A stretch of DNA of 64,000 nt from positions 1 to 64,000 of the forward strand of contig JALDXQ010000005.1 of NCBI GenBank assembly GCA_032156805.1, given 5' to 3'. Below are positions 46,032-54,718 of this stretch, piece after piece. The position numbers and the translations under genes are program-made. The notes beneath the pieces were generated by a model. It was not told the origin of the DNA and made no database searches. It saw only the letters and a list, made by a program, of their open reading frames with translations. Position 1 is the stretch's first letter, and every line of letters begins with the position of its first letter. The DNA is from Gp6-AA40 sp032156805. Lineage in GTDB: Bacteria; Acidobacteriota; Vicinamibacteria; Vicinamibacterales; UBA2999.

Positions 46032-47072
46032 TCAGCCAAAATGCCGGTACAGCGCTCTGCCGACCGCGGCACGCACGGAGTGCGGGGCCCGGTCGGCGCC
46101 CCACCGTGCCAACCGATCGCGAGCACGAGCTCCCGCGCTCGGCCGGCTGGGGGATCGCCAGTACCGGAGAGTCGTACGACCTGCGCCCCAGCGCTCCTTG
46201 AATCGCGCAAGACCCGCATCCTCCATGTCGGTACGCCCCAGGTCCATGTGCGTGCCTCCGCCGACGCACGCCTCCTGGATCGTGTTCCAGAAGAGCAGGT
46301 GCATGGCGCCCAGCGGATGCCCTGCGACCTCCGATCCGCCGTACTTGTAGACCGTCGTCGTGCCATGACGGAGCGTGATCATGCCTGCCATAGGTCGGCC
46401 TTGGTGACTCGCGATCCGCACGGTCATCGCATCGCCGAAGCCGTCGGCAAGGTTTTCGAACCATGTGAACGGCTGCGGCGGAAGGCCGTGGCGTTGGCGC
46501 GTGACGACGAGGAGCCCGTAGAATTGCCGGAGCAGGCGCGCGTCGCGGCCGGCTTCGCATGTAAGCCCCTCGCGCTGCGCCCTGAGAATTTTTCGCTGTG
46601 TCGAGCTCTTGTGGAACCGGCGGAAGAGCTCCTCCGGGTTGCGGTCTAATGGCAACACGTGGAACAGATACTCGGCCGAGACGGTGAAGGATGTGCTGTC
46701 TGCATCGTCTGTCGCGATCGGACGGAACTCGACGTAGCGCCACCGGTGCTCCTGCCGCGCCGCTGCGACGTGGTCGAGAATGTTGCGCACCTGCTGCGAG
46801 TCGTCCGCCAGCGGATCGCAATGATCGGAGAACGGCAGCGACACCAGCCGACAGCCTGTCAGCCAGCTCCGGATTTCGCAGAACAGAACTCCTGAGCGCA
46901 GCGGCGCATCGGACCGGGACGTGGAGAAGACGACAGGTCTGTATCCATAGGTCCGTTGCAACGCCACCAGCCAAGCAGGCGTGTGGAACACCGAGGCGTG
47001 TGGGTGGCGTGCCACCAACAACGCCCACCGCGGGTCTGTCAACGGATCGATCCGGTAAACAGTCGAGGGCAC
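46032..47072 (-). CDS. FemAB-family protein of the PEP-CTERM/exosortase type
   Basis: A 346-aa double-GNAT-type protein. Landmarks of the PEP-CTERM-associated FemAB family are visible: HPHASVFHTPAWLVALQRTYGY near the start, SLPFSDHCDPL, FRRFHKSSTQRKILRA and AGMITLRHGTTTVYKYGGS, ending with the DLGRTDMEDAGLARFKERWG block. FemAB-like enzymes transfer aminoacyl or acyl groups to amines. Its place 9 bases after the exosortase agrees with the family's known association. Substrate unknown. Confidence 0.85.
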   Translation of the reverse strand: MPSTVYRIDPLTDPRWALLVARHPHASVFHTPAWLVALQRTYGYRPVVFSTSRSDAPLRSGVLFCEIRSWLTGCRLVSLPFSDHCDPLADDSQQVRNILDHVAAARQEHRWRYVEFRPIATDDADSTSFTVSAEYLFHVLPLDRNPEELFRRFHKSSTQRKILRAQREGLTCEAGRDARLLRQFYGLLVVTRQRHGLPPQPFTWFENLADGFGDAMTVRIASHQGRPMAGMITLRHGTTTVYKYGGSEVAGHPLGAMHLLFWNTIQEACVGGGTHMDLGRTDMEDAGLARFKERWGAGRTTLRYWRSPSRPSAGARARDRLARWGADRAPHSVRAAVGRALYRHFG

Positions 47073-47081
47073 ACGCGCGCT

Positions 47082-47969
47082 TCACACCGCGCGGGCGCGG
47101 GGCACCCACGGGCGCGGCGACTCGACACCCCGCAACAGCAGGAGAATCGGCGTCATCAGCGCCAGCGCGAGCAGGAAGAACACGACCCCGCCTTCGTGGT
47201 GCAGCTGTCCCGTCAGAAATCCCGGGTCCACATGGACAGAGAGCAGCGTAAGGGCGACGATCCGTATCGCGTTCTTGAGAATCGCCATCGGGAGCACCGC
47301 CGCGATCAGCGCAGTCCTGGTCCATCCCTTCTGCAGGAAGAGATGACCCGCGAGGAGGCTCGTGAGCAGAAGGCCGATGCTCGATCGAATTCCGCTGCAC
47401 TCATCGGCGATTTCAATGACGACGCCCGGGAGCGAGAAGATGTACCCGTCGCGGTGATGGACGCTCCCGGTCGCGCTGAAGAGGAGCGCCACTGCCTCGG
47501 TCGATCCGTCCTTCAACACCTGGACCGCCGCAGCGAGCCACGGCGCCGGGATCGGGACCGTGCAGGCCAGAAACAGAAGGGGAAACGCCGCACGCCTGGC
47601 GGCACGGCGGCCGTAGACGAGCACGAACGCACCAATCCATACCGCGACCAGCGCTGCCGCAGGCGCTGACAGGTCGCCAGATGCCTGCGCCGCTCGGACC
47701 GACGGAGCGATCATCATCGCCATTCCCGCTAGAACGAGGGGCAGACCGAGACGCCAGTCGGTTCGCACGTCGGCGAAAATGACGTCGCGCTCCTGATATG
47801 CGAGGACCATAGCCACCAGCGGCATCAGCAGGATGTATGAGGCGGTCCCATTCGTTCGAGAGAACTCGAACAGCGTCCACATGAGCGGCGCCTCGACCAG
47901 CGCCGCGATCGCGGAGCAGCCCGCAAAAAGAACCGTCCGGCCCGCAATCGTCATCGATGAACGGCGCAA
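47082..47969 (-). CDS. Exosortase
   Basis: A 295-aa inner-membrane protein with about 8 hydrophobic helices and the catalytic triad expected of exosortases: Cys191 in EIADECSGIRSSIGLL, Arg236 in ILKNAIRIVALTLL, and His257/258 in LTGQLHHEGGVVFF. It cleaves the PEP-CTERM signal of target proteins as they cross the membrane. A start at the sixth residue (MTIAGRTV) is also possible. The usual EpsI (DUF3485) partner was not found fused or next to it. Likely substrates in this window are at 2616, 58819 and 60778. Confidence 0.93.
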   Translation of the reverse strand: MRRSSMTIAGRTVLFAGCSAIAALVEAPLMWTLFEFSRTNGTASYILLMPLVAMVLAYQERDVIFADVRTDWRLGLPLVLAGMAMMIAPSVRAAQASGDLSAPAAALVAVWIGAFVLVYGRRAARRAAFPLLFLACTVPIPAPWLAAAVQVLKDGSTEAVALLFSATGSVHHRDGYIFSLPGVVIEIADECSGIRSSIGLLLTSLLAGHLFLQKGWTRTALIAAVLPMAILKNAIRIVALTLLSVHVDPGFLTGQLHHEGGVVFFLLALALMTPILLLLRGVESPRPWVPRARAV

Positions 47970-48037
47970 TTCACAATGCAGACGTCAGACGCAAACGGGT
48001 CGACTCCCTCTGCAGTCTGCCGCATTCGCACGGTGCA

Positions 48038-49456
48038 CTACTGGTTGACGGTATCAGCGCCCGCGACACGATACTCAACAGTGTCGCCGTCGAGGCGCGC
48101 GTACGCGATCCGCGCGCGATCGCTCTGCGGACCCTCGATCCGCCACGAAGCACCGGTCCGCACCAGCCTCATCTCCCGCCGCGCCCGCCACCAGTCGTTC
48201 ACCTGCCCCGGGAGCGCGATCCAGAGGTGTCGTTCCGATCGGACGCGCACGAGATATTCCAGCAGCTCCACGTATACCGCACGTGCGCGCGGCTCGGTCA
48301 GGTAATCGGGGTGAGCGATGAAGCTGATCAGACCGTGTTTCGAAAGGAGCGTATCGGTCTGCGCCTTCCACCGATCGACGGAGTAATCGCCCAGAATGTG
48401 AAACAGCGAGTAGTCCTGCGTCGTCGTGAGGGGCAGCTCGAGGATCCCCCGATTGAAGTACGGCATGACCGTACAACATCCGCCCCGCTGCGGCTCCAGG
48501 TGCGCCGCGTTTGGAACAGACATGTCGTAAGAGAATTCGAACGTATCAAACCAGGTCTGCTCGCGGTACATCGCTCCCGAGCGGAAACCGCCGCACTGGA
48601 AATGGCGGGCGAAGTGGTTGATCTCTGCTGCCCGCTGCTCGAACTTCTGACGGTCTTCGAACAACCGGCCATCGTGCTCGAGGTCGTGCAGGTTGACCTC
48701 GAAGCCGCGGCGCCTCAGGTCGGCAACGAGCCACGCCTCCAGTGGATGGCTCGGAATCATCTGGAACGCCGAGCGGATGTCGTAGGACTCGTCGAGCGCC
48801 GCCAGCTCCAAACAGAACGCCCGTCCCGCGCCCGATTCCACGTCGTGAGTCATCATGGCGCATCCGGCTGCGCCTTCGGGCCAGAACCAGATGAACGGAA
48901 TCTCCAGACGACCCGATCGCTTCAGAAGCAGCCGCATTGTTGTCCGGAATATTTCGTCGACGCTGTCGTCTATCGGCCACTTAGGGAACGGAATCGAATC
49001 CCAGTCGCTCAACCGAAGGCGCTGAAGGTGCTTCCGCACGGGCACGGTGAGAAGCGGCCGAAGAAGGTAGTAGACAGAGCGCGCCGGCGCACTACCCAGC
49101 AATTTCTGGAGCCATCCATCCGGCGGAAGGGAGTATCGCTCCTCACGCAGGTTCGTGACGACTTCGGCAAGATCGAACGGCAGTTCCAGGACGCAGTTCC
49201 GCATAGACGCATGGGCGCCGACCTCGGCGAGAGACGCGGAGGGCTGGCGCGCCGGACGGCCGTGCCCGAGTCGCCCGAAGCAGGTTGCGCCTCCGAATGC
49301 GAAGTAGCCCAGATCGACAGACAGGTTTGGTGATGCCTCGACGGCCGCGAAGTCGTCCGGGCACCGAAAGTAGTCGAGGAGTGCTGCAGTGCTCGCGGAG
49401 AGGGCGGACGGACGTGCACCAGCAGAAGGCGCTTCAGGCGAAAGCGCGGGCAACAT
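48038..49456 (-). CDS. Polysaccharide deacetylase family protein
   Basis: A 472-aa protein of a NodB-type group. The catalytic block starts at GCAMMTHDVESGAGRAF (metal-binding Asp-Val pair), followed by SAFQMIPSHPLEAWLVAD, the EVNLHDLEHDGRLF histidine motif, GGFRSGAMYREQTWFDTF and SFIAHPDYL near the C-terminus. The first about 190 residues lack a named domain and there is no clear signal peptide. Deacetylation of the EPS or a precursor is the reasonable role. It is 68 bases upstream of the exosortase gene. Confidence 0.75.
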   Translation of the reverse strand: MLPALSPEAPSAGARPSALSASTAALLDYFRCPDDFAAVEASPNLSVDLGYFAFGGATCFGRLGHGRPARQPSASLAEVGAHASMRNCVLELPFDLAEVVTNLREERYSLPPDGWLQKLLGSAPARSVYYLLRPLLTVPVRKHLQRLRLSDWDSIPFPKWPIDDSVDEIFRTTMRLLLKRSGRLEIPFIWFWPEGAAGCAMMTHDVESGAGRAFCLELAALDESYDIRSAFQMIPSHPLEAWLVADLRRRGFEVNLHDLEHDGRLFEDRQKFEQRAAEINHFARHFQCGGFRSGAMYREQTWFDTFEFSYDMSVPNAAHLEPQRGGCCTVMPYFNRGILELPLTTTQDYSLFHILGDYSVDRWKAQTDTLLSKHGLISFIAHPDYLTEPRARAVYVELLEYLVRVRSERHLWIALPGQVNDWWRARREMRLVRTGASWRIEGPQSDRARIAYARLDGDTVEYRVAGADTVNQ

Positions 49457-49509
49457 GGAGTTCTTGTTCAGACTGTTTCCTGGCCGGCGGACGTGCGTCC
49501 GGTAGGCAC

Positions 49510-50589
49510 TCAGAGAGGGACGATCCGCCCGCGCTCTTTCAGCGACTGATCGGCGGCTTCGAGCAACCGCACGACTCGAAGACCCGCGTGACCGTCGTTG
49601 ACTGGCGCCGTGCCGGACATGACGCAGTCGAGGAAGTACTCGAGCTCGCGGTTCAGGGCCTCAGTGCCATCCACCTTCGGCGACCACACGTCACCCGAAC
49701 GGTAGCTCACGAGCAGGTCGTATACTCCCTGGCCGTTGGTGAGGTCGACGCCCTTGTCGTACACGCGGATTTTCTCGTCCGGTTCCAGATCATTCCACAC
49801 GAGCATCTTGTCCTTGCCGCCAATGAGTGTGGTGCGGATTTTCACTGGAGAGAGCCAGTTGACGTTGATGTGGGCGATCAGATTTCCAGGGAAGTACACC
49901 GTGATGAACGCCATGTCGGCGAGGTTGTTCAAGTGACTGCCGCCGGTCGCGACGACACCATCGGGCTTCACTTGCAGAATGTGGTCCATGATCGAGAGAT
50001 CGTGGGGCGCCAGGTCCCACACCACACTCACGTCGTGCTGGAAGAGACCCAGATTCACGCGAGTCGAATCGAAGTAGTAAAGCGGTCCCAGCGTCCCGTT
50101 CTCGACCAGCTCCCGGATTTTCCGGACCGCCCCTCCGAAGAGGAAGGTATGGTCCACCATGATCTGTAGATTCTTCCGTTCCGCGAGTTCGATCAGCTGT
50201 TCCGCCTGCTGGACAGTGGAGGTGAACGGCTTCTCGACGAATACGTGTTTGCCATTCTCGAGCGCCGCCCGTGCAATCTCGAAATGCGTCCACACTGGTG
50301 TGACGACGGCAACGGCATCGATCTCCGTGGAGTTCAGCACGTCGGCCGCGTCGCTCGTGAGGTGGATTCCTGGATACAGCCGGCTAGCCCGCTTGAGGGC
50401 GGCGGGGGTGCGATCGCAGATGGCGCTGACCTGGCAGCGCTCAAGCCCGGTCAGGTTCCGGGTGACGTTGGGGCCCCAATACCCGTAGCCGATGACGCCG
50501 ATGCGGACGAGGTTCGTCGTGTGCTCGACTCGCGGCTCAGGTGGTTGGGCGGACATCGTATCCGGAACAGGAACACCGATCGTGCTCAT
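49510..50589 (-). CDS. Gfo/Idh/MocA-family oxidoreductase
   Basis: A 359-aa enzyme with the WGPN-type N-terminus (RIGVIGYGYWGPNVTRNL) typical of sugar-nucleotide dehydrogenases near aminotransferases. EKP motif: VFVEKPFTSTVQQAEQL; then IMVDHTFLFGGAVRKIREL, VWDLAPHDLSIMDHIL, and the C-terminal VKIRTTLIGGKDKMLVW. Function in amino- or keto-sugar nucleotide synthesis is likely. It sits between the sugar transferase and the deacetylase. Confidence 0.87.
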   Translation of the reverse strand: MSTIGVPVPDTMSAQPPEPRVEHTTNLVRIGVIGYGYWGPNVTRNLTGLERCQVSAICDRTPAALKRASRLYPGIHLTSDAADVLNSTEIDAVAVVTPVWTHFEIARAALENGKHVFVEKPFTSTVQQAEQLIELAERKNLQIMVDHTFLFGGAVRKIRELVENGTLGPLYYFDSTRVNLGLFQHDVSVVWDLAPHDLSIMDHILQVKPDGVVATGGSHLNNLADMAFITVYFPGNLIAHINVNWLSPVKIRTTLIGGKDKMLVWNDLEPDEKIRVYDKGVDLTNGQGVYDLLVSYRSGDVWSPKVDGTEALNRELEYFLDCVMSGTAPVNDGHAGLRVVRLLEAADQSLKERGRIVPL

Positions 50590-50635
50590 AAGCAGTTCAG
50601 CGCAGATGTGGAAAGCGGGACTGACTTGCGTGCGT

Positions 50636-51793
50636 TCAGCACGCGCCCTTGCCGGATATCACTGCGCGCGGCGTGGCCAGTAGGATCTTGATGTCAGTCC
50701 ATGCTGACTGAGTCTGCACGTACCGGAGGTCCAGACGCACCATATCGTCGAAGCTCGTACGGCTTCGCCCCGTCACCTGCCACAAACCGGTGATCCCCGG
50801 CTTGGCCTCGAGGACGCGGCGATAATGCCATCGTTTGTACTGTTCCACTTCGTAGGCCAGCGGGGGCCGTGGTCCGACGAGCGACATGTCGCCCCGGATG
50901 ACGTTCCAAAGCTGGGGCAGTTCATCGAGGCTCGTCTTCCGGAGGATCCGGCCCACTAACGTGACGCGGGGGTCGTTGACGATCTTGAAAAGCCCGCTTC
51001 CGTCGGTCGGCGCAGCACTGGCGCCGGCTTTGATGAAATGGGTGACGAACCGCTGGTGCAAGCAATCGTCGACATCGACCCCCATCGTTCGGAACTTCAA
51101 CATCGTGAACGGCACTCCATACGCGCCGACCCTGACCTGGCGGAAGAAAACGGGACCCGCCGACGTCAGCTTCACCAGCACGGCGATGAGCGCGAACAGC
51201 GGCAATAACGCGACGAGCAGTGCGAAGCTGCCCACCAGGTCGAGCCCGCGCTTGACCGCGGCCCGCACCCGCGACTGGCGACGGCCATCCCGGAGTTCGA
51301 CGAACACCGGGTCCGCCACTGACGCTCCTGACAACGGCCCCGTGAGAGAGACGTGCACACCAACCGACAGCGATGCGGCGACGTTGGGATCGAGTCGCTC
51401 GCTCAGTTGCTGCCGCACATGCCGCTCGAAATCACGAACGGTCGCCAAGCTCGACGCATCGCCACATGGACGAAGCAGGCCGAGGACCCGCTCTTTTGTA
51501 AACCATCCGAGGACATCTGTTTCGTGTGTCTGACCCGACACGACATCCAGGACTGTCGACCAAGGAATCGATTGCTTGGCTGGACCTTCGACGAGCACCA
51601 ACGCAAAGGCCTGCTCGAAGCGGTACGCCCGCTTCCATTCCCGGATGAGAACGTCGCGGAACAATTGCTCGCCCATCGGGCAACTCGTGCGCGACCCCAC
51701 GCTCGCACCGTTGATCTTTTCGACTCCTCCTCCGCCGGAGACAGATGTTGCTGAGGGAAGGAGCCTCGGGAACAATCGGGTGACCATTTCCAT
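50636..51793 (-). CDS. Initiating sugar transferase with GGDEF-like N-domain
   Basis: A 385-aa polyprenyl-phosphate hexose-1-phosphate transferase. The C-terminal about 205 residues are the bacterial sugar-transferase domain: one hydrophobic helix after RAAVKRGLDLVGSFA, then PVFFRQVRVG, FTMLKFRTM, RKTSLDELPQLWNVIRG, DMSLVGPRPPL and KPGITGLWQVTGRS. The first about 150 residues instead show a degenerate GGDEF-like pattern (RDVLIREWKRAYRFEQAFAL, HETDVLGWFTKERVLGLLRP) without the active GG(D/E)EF. This suggests a sensory or regulatory input. The ATG overlaps the stop of the preceding gene by one base (TAATG). Confidence 0.9.
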   Translation of the reverse strand: MEMVTRLFPRLLPSATSVSGGGGVEKINGASVGSRTSCPMGEQLFRDVLIREWKRAYRFEQAFALVLVEGPAKQSIPWSTVLDVVSGQTHETDVLGWFTKERVLGLLRPCGDASSLATVRDFERHVRQQLSERLDPNVAASLSVGVHVSLTGPLSGASVADPVFVELRDGRRQSRVRAAVKRGLDLVGSFALLVALLPLFALIAVLVKLTSAGPVFFRQVRVGAYGVPFTMLKFRTMGVDVDDCLHQRFVTHFIKAGASAAPTDGSGLFKIVNDPRVTLVGRILRKTSLDELPQLWNVIRGDMSLVGPRPPLAYEVEQYKRWHYRRVLEAKPGITGLWQVTGRSRTSFDDMVRLDLRYVQTQSAWTDIKILLATPRAVISGKGAC

Positions 51794-52260
51794 TACGCCC
51801 CTCCCCGACCAAGTCGAATGACGCGAACGTCCAAGCGTTGCGCTGCTGCCAGCGGCACCCGTCGACTGAGAAGGTGGCTCACCCTCTCCACGATACGCGG
51901 CAAAACGTCGTCGCCCGGCGCGACAGGGCCCTGAGCAAGAACGGCACCTGCCACACGCCCCTGGCGAAGCCAGCCAACAAAATCAACCTCCCGAAAGCAG
52001 TGACCCAACCCGGCAAAGAGGATCCGCGCGATCGTGCGTGAAATCTTGACACCGGATCCAGCCTCATCCGTGATACGGACGCTGAGGAACAGAATAGTAG
52101 TTTTCGCGAAGCGGGCCCGCTTCCTTTCGATTGCCAGCATGTGCCGAAAGGCCTCTTGATCGTAGACCTCACTGATCCGGCCCCTGAGATCGAAGCCGCT
52201 CGTCAGGAGAGCAGCCATATGGCTGCTGGAGGAAAACAAGAGATGTGAACGCAACGCCAT
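51793..52260 (-). CDS. Stand-alone GGDEF-like degenerate domain protein
   Basis: A protein of up to 155 aa; Met15 at 52218 is a second possible start. It parallels the N-domain of the sugar transferase that follows: EVYDQEAFRHMLAIERKRARF, then REVDFVGWLRQGRVAGAVLAQ matching HETDVLGWFTKERVLGLLRP, and a C-terminal strand RLDVRVIRLGRGG. No catalytic GGDEF remains and no DNA-binding segment is visible. TAATG coupling with the sugar transferase suggests the two proteins act together, perhaps as a control of initiation. An 18-bp palindrome covers Met15. Confidence 0.6.
   Translation of the reverse strand: MALRSHLLFSSSSHMAALLTSGFDLRGRISEVYDQEAFRHMLAIERKRARFAKTTILFLSVRITDEAGSGVKISRTIARILFAGLGHCFREVDFVGWLRQGRVAGAVLAQGPVAPGDDVLPRIVERVSHLLSRRVPLAAAQRLDVRVIRLGRGGA
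52210..52227. promoter_or_regulatory. Perfect 18-bp palindrome at a start codon
   Basis: AGCAGCCATATGGCTGCT, two perfect 9-bp arms without spacer. On the minus strand it covers the alternative start of the GGDEF-like gene (ATG 52218). It could be an operator, an mRNA structure, or chance. Confidence 0.35.
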
Positions 52261-52807
52261 CGAGTGCCCGTCTCAAACTGCCGCCTGCCAGATCGCGCCT
52301 TCACCGAGCGTGCGACAGGCACGCCCGACGCCCACACGGTGGGGGAAGCGGCTTTCCCGTTCCTGCAAACGATTCGCCATACTGTCACACAAATTGCACT
52401 ATCTGTCGAACAACATAATCGTCGTTTCTGCAATAGTTTGCGGTCAATACAAGTTCGTAACTACTCAGTACGTCCAGCCAGTTCAAAAAATTGCAGATTT
52501 CTGCGGACGTATAGTCCACGCTTATGCAGAATTTGCCTCTCCTACCGTACGGACGTTGGATAGTGCTTCGCCCTCTGACTTACAGGGTCAGGGACGATCT
52601 GTCGGCTCTCTAAGACGTCGTCCCCCGTGAGTCGCCACATCGTCCCCTCACGGAGCACGAGGTCTTCAGGCCGGAATCCAACCGCTTCGACCGCCACTAT
52701 CTTGCCGTCTATCGTTTCGCAGCAACTGCCGCCTGTACCAATGCGGCGACGGCGTCTCAGACTTCCCGTCGAGTGCTGAATTTGTGGCCGCGCCCAAAAC
52801 GCGGGCG
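52261..52807 (-). other. Non-coding gap, partly AT-rich, within the export block
   Basis: The longest gap in the minus-strand block, about 550 bases. The middle (about 52380-52520) is clearly richer in A/T than its surroundings and probably contains the promoter of the sugar-transferase part. A minus-strand frame ending at 52542 (REGTMWRLTGDDVLESRQ) is continuous but has no good start and no known family. I do not call a gene or a defined promoter here. Confidence 0.4.
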
Positions 52808-53707
52808 CTACGTCTGATCGCCTCGATAGTTCCGGTAGTACTTGCCCTGCCCTGTCGCCGGCTCCTCCACAGCGTTCAAAACCGTACCGATGATCGACTC
52901 CCGGCCGATCTGGGTGATCGCCCGCTCCACAACTGCATGGGGAGTGACGCCCGCACGGATGACAAGGATCACGGCACCCGTGAGATGCCCCAGGATCTGG
53001 GCATCGGCGAGCAGCCCCGTCGGTGGCACGTCCAGAAGGACCCAATCGAAGCGCGATGCGCAGTCGTCCAGGAGGACACGCATCCGGTCGGACGCCAATC
53101 CGGCGAGCGGCGCTTCATGGGAGCCTCCCGAGGTCAGCACGCTCAGGTTCGGCGTGACGACCACGAGAGGCAGCTCGCGGATTTCGTCGTGGAGCACTTC
53201 GTTCAGACCCGCGCGGTTGCTGATTCCGAGTATCTTGTGCACGGAGGCCTGGCGGAGGTCGGCGTCGATTACAAGGACGCGACGTGAATACGATTCGCTC
53301 AGCGTCAACGCGAGGTTCACTGTCGTCAGCGTCTTGCCATCCCGCGGCAACGCGCTGGTCACCGTGACGACTTTCAACCCGTTGGCGAGCTGCGCGTCGT
53401 GCAGCGACGCTGCGAGCCGGCGATACTGCTCCACACCGACGAAGTGCGCATTGGAGCTCACCAGCCTGACATCCGAGTCGAGCTGTGCGCGCTCGGGCGC
53501 GTGCGTGAGCGCACGGAGAAATTGGAAACGGCGCGGTTCACTGGGACTGCGATCGCCTGTGCGCTGATCGCGATCGGGCGCGGGGGGACCTTCCGCCGGG
53601 TACCGGTCGATTGCAGTTGCGTACGATGAGTCCTCGAGAGCAGAGGAGGCATTCGTGTCCGCACCTCCAGCTCCAGCCCGTCTCAACGCCTCATCAATCC
53701 GGCTCAT
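52808..53707 (-). CDS. CpsD/BY-kinase-type tyrosine autokinase of the PEP-CTERM EPS class
   Basis: A 299-aa cytoplasmic protein, starting MSRIDEALRRAG like the kinases of exosortase loci. Walker A is VTSALPRDGKTLTTVNLAL (Lys125), Walker A' is VLVIDADLRQASVH, and FDWVLLDVPPTGLLADA is the Walker B part. The C-terminal Tyr cluster KYYRNYRG (residues 289-296) is the probable autophosphorylation site. Such kinases control chain length together with Wzz. It follows the AAA ATPase by 35 bases. Confidence 0.9.
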   Translation of the reverse strand: MSRIDEALRRAGAGGADTNASSALEDSSYATAIDRYPAEGPPAPDRDQRTGDRSPSEPRRFQFLRALTHAPERAQLDSDVRLVSSNAHFVGVEQYRRLAASLHDAQLANGLKVVTVTSALPRDGKTLTTVNLALTLSESYSRRVLVIDADLRQASVHKILGISNRAGLNEVLHDEIRELPLVVVTPNLSVLTSGGSHEAPLAGLASDRMRVLLDDCASRFDWVLLDVPPTGLLADAQILGHLTGAVILVIRAGVTPHAVVERAITQIGRESIIGTVLNAVEEPATGQGKYYRNYRGDQT

Positions 53708-53742
53708 TCGTTTCCCAGCCTCTCCGCGTCGCGTTCGCGCGA

Positions 53743-54711
53743 CTAGAGTCGTTCCCTGCCGAACGACGCAAATCGACGGAACCTCGACTTCTCTCCCTGG
53801 GGAGTCTGCCGGTCGTTCGGCTCCTCGTGCGCATCACCCGAGCGAGGGACCTCCTCCCGAGTGGCGACGTTCAACCGGCCGGGTGTTTCGCTCTCGATCG
53901 GTTTGAGGCGGAAGTCCTCGCAGACCTCGAGCACGATCCCACGGTCCACAGGACGACGATCGAGAGCCAAGCCGCTCACGAGGGCGTTGTCGCAGATGAC
54001 GCTGACCGTTCGCGGGATTCCGCGCGAGAACTCGTGAATGAGCGCGATGCTCTCACGCGTGAACAACTGGGACGGCGTTCCGCCAGCGGTCTTGATTCGG
54101 CTGGCAATGTACGCGGCCGTCTCCGGCAACTGGAGGAAGCCGAGCTCACAGCGAAGCGCCACCCGCTGCTTCAATTGGCGCAACGACGGCTGCTCCAGCC
54201 GGGCACTGAGCTCCGGCTGCCCCGCCAGTATCAATGGCAACAGTTTCTCGTCCGACGTTTCGATGTTGCCAAGGAGCCTTACTTCCTCGAGCAGCTCGGT
54301 CGTGAGGCTTTGCGCTTCATCGACCACGAGCGCCGTGATTTCGCCGTGCTCTCGACGCTCGCGCAGCACCCGCTCGATCTCACCGAGCAACGACGTCTTC
54401 GACGTCGACACATGCGCCGACAGCCCGAAACGACGCGCCAGCAACTCCACGAACTCCTGACGCGTCAGAGCAGGATTATTGATGTAGATGCAGCGAACGC
54501 TCCCGCAGCGCTCGGACCGCAGCGCGGCCTGCAGCAGGGTCGTCTTCCCGGTGCCCGCTTCGCCTATCAGCAGGGTGAGCGCCTTGGCCGAGTACAGCCC
54601 GTATTCGAGCGTGCTCAGGGCCTCACGGTGGTGAGGCGTCATGAAAAGGTACCGCGGGTTTGCGGTGAGCTCGAACGGACGCTCGCGAAGGCCGTAGAAG
54701 TCGAGATACAT
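53743..54711 (-). CDS. ExeA-like AAA ATPase of the PEP-CTERM EPS class
   Basis: About 322 aa from Met 54711 (MYLDFYGLRERPFELTANP, the family's start). Walker A is LLIGEAGTGKTTLL (Gly50-Thr57), Walker B ITALVVDEAQSL (Asp131-Glu132), then LLGNIETSDEKLLPLILAGQ and the sensor region EFSRGIPRTVSVICDNAL. It matches the ATPase found in nearly all exosortase EPS loci. Role in secretion or assembly is inferred from this association. A 60-residue charged tail has no domain. Confidence 0.88.
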   Translation of the reverse strand: MYLDFYGLRERPFELTANPRYLFMTPHHREALSTLEYGLYSAKALTLLIGEAGTGKTTLLQAALRSERCGSVRCIYINNPALTRQEFVELLARRFGLSAHVSTSKTSLLGEIERVLRERREHGEITALVVDEAQSLTTELLEEVRLLGNIETSDEKLLPLILAGQPELSARLEQPSLRQLKQRVALRCELGFLQLPETAAYIASRIKTAGGTPSQLFTRESIALIHEFSRGIPRTVSVICDNALVSGLALDRRPVDRGIVLEVCEDFRLKPIESETPGRLNVATREEVPRSGDAHEEPNDRQTPQGEKSRFRRFASFGRERL

Positions 54712-54718
54712 CGCCGTG

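Noticed and set aside
47957..49333. 458-codon plus-strand frame opposite the deacetylase at 48038
   Set aside because: Antisense shadow without recognisable domain; the minus-strand gene has clear motifs.
52542..53045. Minus-strand frame ending REGTMWRLTGDDVLESRQ
   Set aside because: No good start codon or family, and most of it lies inside the BY-kinase gene in another frame.
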